DNA of 21,288 nucleotides from a virus: positions 1 through 21,288 of the IMG/VR virus record IMGVR_UViG_3300021470_000009, one strand, 5' to 3'. Positions 18,902 to 21,288 of this stretch are shown here, one piece after another. Position 1 is the first letter of the stretch, and every line of letters starts with the position of its first letter. Both the position numbers and the translations under genes were made by a program. The notes beneath the pieces were generated by a model. It saw only the letters and a program-made list of their open reading frames with translations. It was not told where the DNA came from and made no database searches.

Positions 18902-19368
18902 GACTTCGGCTCAATCTTCATAAAAAACTCCACTGCTTCCTCCTTCGAGAACACCACCCCGACGACCGCCCCCGCCTTGCGCATCCACGCCAACTCTCCT
19001 TGCTGCTCGGTGGATGGCTTTCCGCCGGGCTTTTTTACTTCGAGCCCGAAGGCGCGGCCTCGCCACGAGCCCACAAAGTCTGGAACCCCAACCCTGGAGG
19101 TGGTCGGTCGGTCCATTCTCTTGCGGTCCCACCAGCACTGATGTACCTGGGTCATAAGCCAGTCCTCGATCTCCTGTTGGATCTCGTTCTCCAGCTTCTC
19201 CGGCCGTCGCTCCAGATTGGCCGTTCGCTTCTTCATGGCCACATCAGCGACAGTCGCGGCCACGATGGCGGGAGTGGTCAGTGCCAGCTTCTTCAGCCGG
19301 CCAGCCTCAACCTTGCGGTTCTGCTCCTCGACCCATGCGAGGGTGTGCTTGGCAAATGGGTTGCTCAT
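18898..19368 (-). CDS. VRR-NUC domain nuclease (156 aa)
   Basis: 156 aa. Restriction-endonuclease fold of the VRR-NUC family: Glu62 in LENEIQQEIEDWL, Asp97 in RVGVPDFVGSWRGRA, and Glu110-x-Lys112 in FGLEVKKPGGKPSTEQQ form the expected catalytic E...D...ExK set. The sequence EQ..EL.WM.KAGAV.GVVFSKEEA completes the domain. Small phage VRR-NUC proteins are thought to cut branched or forked DNA during replication and recombination, like Holliday-junction resolvases. An N-terminal helical extension of about 55 residues precedes the domain. ATG 19368 overlaps the upstream stop. It sits in the middle of the replication operon. Confidence 0.88.
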   Translation of the reverse strand: MSNPFAKHTLAWVEEQNRKVEAGRLKKLALTTPAIVAATVADVAMKKRTANLERRPEKLENEIQQEIEDWLMTQVHQCWWDRKRMDRPTTSRVGVPDFVGSWRGRAFGLEVKKPGGKPSTEQQGELAWMRKAGAVVGVVFSKEEAVEFFMKIEPKS

Positions 19369-19781
19369 TTCAGATCAATGGTCATCAAGTTCTCCCCGGA
19401 CACTCGTCGCAGCACCACCTTGCCAGCCTTCTCCAGCTTGCGGCCAATGCCGCCCACGATGCCCGCATTCCACTTGGGATTGCGGTCAGGATCGCCGTTG
19501 ACGATGGCGGCCAGGTTCTGCGTGTTCAGGCCGGGGTGCGCGAGCACGAGGTCCAGCAGGGTGCGCTCGGCAGGGGAGAGCCCATCAGGATCGAGCGTGC
19601 GGGGATTGATGGGCAGGGGGTTAAGCTGCGCGGCATTCGCTAAGAAAGGCTGGCCATGCCCACGTTTTACCAATACGGCGTTGAGCTGGCCGAGGTCGCG
19701 CACGAATTTGACCTGACGTATCGGTCCCTTGCTGTTTACCAGCAGGTACGTTTCGTTTGGGATGAGTTCGGTGGGGTTCAT
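19365..19781 (-). CDS. Protein with C-terminal winged-helix-like region (138 aa)
   Basis: 138 aa, ATG 19781. The N-terminal half is beta-like (NETYLLVNSKGPIRQVKFVR; LNAVLVKRGHGQPFLANAAQ). After a Pro-rich linker, residues about 67-130 form helices and a hairpin: LSPAERTLLDLVLAHPGLNT, QNLAAIVNGDPDRNP, WNAGIVGGIGRKLEKAGKVV and a final strand. This is the layout of a winged-helix DNA-binding domain. No named family. The stop overlaps the VRR-NUC start (ATGA), so the two proteins are probably made together. Confidence 0.65.
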   Translation of the reverse strand: MNPTELIPNETYLLVNSKGPIRQVKFVRDLGQLNAVLVKRGHGQPFLANAAQLNPLPINPRTLDPDGLSPAERTLLDLVLAHPGLNTQNLAAIVNGDPDRNPKWNAGIVGGIGRKLEKAGKVVLRRVSGENLMTIDLK

Positions 19782-19787
19782 TTGTCG

Positions 19788-20057
19788 TCAGGAGATCTTT
19801 CCACCGCAGTATGGGCAGATTTTTGGCAGACGCACTTGCCTCTGCGGCTCAGGAAGTCCAAGCCATCTGGCGACTTCCTTGTGACTTTTCCACCCGTAGT
19901 TTCTAGGCCCTCGCTTCCCGACCGTCAACCTGCCGGACTGGTATGCTGCGAGCGCCTCTTCGCGGCTGTTAATATTGAAACTGTTGAGACAGTTCCATGC
20001 TCTGACGCTTAGGGCGTCCATAGAATTCGGTTCAATGTTCATATTAAATTTGGCCAT
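19788..20057 (-). CDS. Stand-alone RNA polymerase alpha-CTD-like protein with zinc pair (89 aa)
   Basis: 89 aa from ATG 20057 (a second ATG at 20042 is possible; the longer reading upstream is the previous gene's other frame). Residues 14-68 align with the C-terminal domain of bacterial RNA polymerase alpha: DALSVRAWNCLNSFNINSRE and NYGWKSHKEVARWLGLPE correspond to E. coli LTVRSANCLK and NLGKKSLTEI. The residues that contact UP-element DNA are kept: Arg19 (R265), Asn22 (N268), Cys23 (C269), Asn53 (N294), Gly55 (G296), Lys57 (K298) and Ser58 (S299). The N-terminal assembly domain of alpha is absent. A CPYCGGK end suggests half a zinc ribbon. It could bind A/T-rich promoter DNA or interfere with host alpha. 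It overlaps the previous gene by 14 nt. Confidence 0.75.
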   Translation of the reverse strand: MAKFNMNIEPNSMDALSVRAWNCLNSFNINSREEALAAYQSGRLTVGKRGPRNYGWKSHKEVARWLGLPEPQRQVRLPKICPYCGGKIS

Positions 20058-20493
20058 GCCGTTTTTCAAACTGGTCAACCTTCCCACGCAGCCTCTCGCA
20101 CTCCTCCGCAAGCTGCTGGTTGGCGCGCAGCAATCCGTCATGGCGCGTCTGGAGCGCCTTCAGGTCACTGATCCCCGCCAGGATCAGCCTGCCATGCCCG
20201 GCCAGCGCGCTCTCTTCTTTGACGCCAACCAGATGCTTGCATGGCTTCACGCTAAAGTCCGACCGGTCCCAGCTCGGGGCGACGTTGCATCGGAACAGCT
20301 TGCAGGTGCAGCTTCCACGGCCACCGTACATGTTCAGGTCGATGCGGTAGAGTGCGGGCTCGGCCACAGCTTTGCACCGGGGGCACTTTCCGGACTTGTT
20401 CCTGGCGAAGGTCTTGCCACAGAAGCAGAGCAGGGTGGTGTCGCTCTGGACCAGAAACGGCCTAAGTATCGGCATGTCAAAGAGGAAGGTCAC
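20044..20493 (-). CDS. Zinc-ribbon and SWIM-type zinc protein with coiled coil (149 aa)
   Basis: 149 aa. Residues 23-40 form one zinc module (LCFCGKTFARNKSGKCPRCK, Cys23/25/37/40). Residues 62-87 form a second: SCTCKLFRCN...KPCKHLVG, i.e. CxC...CxH (Cys62, Cys64, Cys85, His87), the SWIM zinc-finger layout used for DNA or protein binding. Residues about 105-145 are a heptad-like coiled coil (LKALQTRHDGLLRANQQLAE ECERLRGKV). I do not know a phage protein with exactly this order. ATG 20493 overlaps the upstream stop (ATGA), and the gene is followed by the alpha-CTD-like gene, suggesting the two may act together on DNA. Confidence 0.7.
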   Translation of the reverse strand: MTFLFDMPILRPFLVQSDTTLLCFCGKTFARNKSGKCPRCKAVAEPALYRIDLNMYGGRGSCTCKLFRCNVAPSWDRSDFSVKPCKHLVGVKEESALAGHGRLILAGISDLKALQTRHDGLLRANQQLAEECERLRGKVDQFEKRHGQI

Positions 20494-20876
20494 AGCGGCA
20501 AATCCAGTGCGTAGTCCTCCTTGTCCATGTCAACAGTCCTAATCGGCGAGGCCTTCTCCGTATCCTCGACCGCGTAGTAGGTCTTCTTTCCCGCCGTCGG
20601 GTCGAAGGCGATGATGACATTGCGCGCACGCTGCTCCTGCCCGGCGTTGAGCAGGACGCGGAGCCCTTCGATCTGCGACTTCAGCGCCTTCACCTGGTCA
20701 GCGTACAGGGCCGCCGCCTTGCGTGCCTCCGCTTCGATGGCTCCGATGCGCCCGAACATGTCGTTCTGTTTCCGGCCCATGTCCAACCGCTCATCCTTGG
20801 AGAAGGAATGGGGCAGCATGACCTGGGCAATCTTGTCCGGCTGGGGTTTGCGTGGGGTGGTTTCGGTGGTGTTCAT
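20490..20876 (-). CDS. Coiled-coil phage protein (128 aa), first gene of the leftward operon
   Basis: Start ATG 20876 (MNTTETTPRKPQPDKIAQVM). The upstream frame would start inside the promoter. After a flexible basic start comes LPHSFSKDERLDMGRKQNDM, then a long coiled coil (GRIGAIEAEARKAAALYADQ; VKALKSQIEGLRVLLNAGQE) and a beta-rich end with IIAFDPTAGKKTYYAVEDTE and TVDMDKEDYALDLPL. I recall the scheme 'F...E...LG......I..LE.EKK......K..I......L.......G.E.R.V.......G.K...R.DTGE.V..R.M...E' from small proteins of phage replication modules, of unknown function. A strong promoter ends 13 nt before the start. Confidence 0.75.
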   Translation of the reverse strand: MNTTETTPRKPQPDKIAQVMLPHSFSKDERLDMGRKQNDMFGRIGAIEAEARKAAALYADQVKALKSQIEGLRVLLNAGQEQRARNVIIAFDPTAGKKTYYAVEDTEKASPIRTVDMDKEDYALDLPL

Positions 20877-20882
20877 TTGACT

Positions 20883-20918
20883 ACTCACATATATGTTACT
20901 GCTCGACGAAAAAGTCAA
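20883..20918 (-). promoter_or_regulatory. Main leftward operon promoter with operator-like site 1
   Basis: Minus strand: TTGACT (20918-20913), exact 17-nt spacer, CATATA (20895-20890). A 17-bp element, GTAACATATATGTGAGT read on the minus strand (20899-20883), is centred on the -10 box and contains the palindrome ACATATATGT. The ATG at 20876 lies only 13 nt after the -10, so transcripts should have about 7 nt or less of leader. Confidence 0.75.
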
Positions 20919-20928
20919 CGCGAATTTT

Positions 20929-21288
20929 TCAGAAAACTTCTTTCGGCGTGCTGGTCCAGTAGGACTCGGCCTGCTTCAGCTCCACGATCAGGGAGTTTCG
21001 GTGCAGCCGGTCAGCCACGCGCTTGTCGAATCGTTCCGCCCACGTCTCTGGCGGATGGTTCGTGGTCAAGATCGTCCACTTGCGCTCCCGTGCATTAAGC
21101 ATCCGCGCCAGATTGGCCACCGGCAGGCCGCTCTTGAAGCGGTCCACGTCAGCGCCCACGTCATCCACTACTGCCAAGTCCGCGTCGATCATGGCATCCC
21201 ACGCCGGGCTGGCGCGGCCAGGCTCGCACTCGGCCAGATCCAACCACTCACAGAAGATCGCGTGCGGGGTGCGCTCACAGCCCCAGCC
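20929..21288 (-). CDS. DnaC-like AAA+ helicase loader, C-terminal part (5' end outside window)
   Basis: 119 residues are visible; the frame is open through the right edge. Walker B and its neighbourhood are clear in MIDADLAVVDDVGADVDRFK, sensor-1 in KWTILTTNHPPETWAERFDK, and a probable Arg finger in RVADRLHRNSLIVEL. This matches DnaC/IstB-type ATPases, which load the replicative helicase at a phage origin or assist transposition. The Walker A motif would lie outside the window. The stop is followed by the main leftward promoter, so this gene belongs to an upstream transcript. An IstB reading is less likely because no transposase partner is seen. Confidence 0.8.
   Translation of the reverse strand, partial: GWGCERTPHAIFCEWLDLAECEPGRASPAWDAMIDADLAVVDDVGADVDRFKSGLPVANLARMLNARERKWTILTTNHPPETWAERFDKRVADRLHRNSLIVELKQAESYWTSTPKEVF

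Noticed and set aside
1-21288. tRNA genes, CRISPR arrays, diversity-generating retroelements, insertion sequences
   Set aside because: Reading both strands by eye I saw no T-loop/acceptor arrangement, no regularly spaced direct repeats, no reverse transcriptase and no transposase. tRNAscan-type searches were not possible.

Overview
The window is a segment of a tailed double-stranded DNA bacteriophage or prophage (Caudoviricetes-like). Evidence is a portal protein, a scaffold-like protein and the first codons of a probable capsid gene in the usual order, a complete large terminase subunit, and a replication-type operon ending in a DnaC-like helicase loader. There is no integrase, tRNA or host housekeeping gene. 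The DNA is GC-rich, most start codons lack a strong Shine-Dalgarno, and many follow A/C-rich leaders such as AAAACACC. That is compatible with a Verrucomicrobiota-type or similar GC-rich host, but the host is only an inference.

Layout. (1) 1-4782, leftward: morphogenesis genes (small acidic protein, 52-aa protein, portal, 103-aa protein, scaffold-like protein, start of a likely major capsid gene). A long nested hairpin lies directly before the capsid start. (2) 4827-7338, rightward: terminase large subunit, then about 570 bp with no gene but many hairpins (a candidate large structured RNA), a 72-aa ORF and a terminator. (3) 7312-9198, leftward: a zinc-ribbon peptide, a 62-aa protein overlapped by an HNH homing endonuclease, and a 155-aa protein. 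(4) 9441-15928, rightward: an accessory cluster of about 17 small genes. Several resemble conserved phage/plasmid proteins of unknown function, and one looks like a GNAT acetyltransferase. The cluster is punctuated by a recurrent intergenic RNA module. (5) 15904-16181: a short leftward gene with its promoter and a perfect 12-bp terminator. (6) 16254-21288, leftward: a tightly coupled replication/nucleotide operon with DnaC-like loader, coiled-coil protein, SWIM-type zinc protein, a stand-alone RNA polymerase alpha-CTD-like protein, winged-helix proteins, VRR-NUC nuclease, HTH protein, MazG-like pyrophosphohydrolase and small zinc-ribbon proteins.

Most interesting signals: (a) the repeated intergenic module in region 4, which begins at the stop codon of the upstream gene and carries a GCGC-AACCAA-GCGC hairpin and/or a hairpin with conserved AATYAC loop and covarying stem just before an AAAGG ribosome-binding site; (b) the candidate structured RNA after the terminase; (c) three leftward promoters with 17-bp spacing, each overlapped by a related 17-bp operator-like sequence and lying so close to the start codon that the transcripts should be nearly leaderless; (d) the alpha-CTD-like protein that keeps the UP-element DNA-contact residues; (e) the capsid leader hairpin. 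All functional assignments come from motif recognition without database searches.
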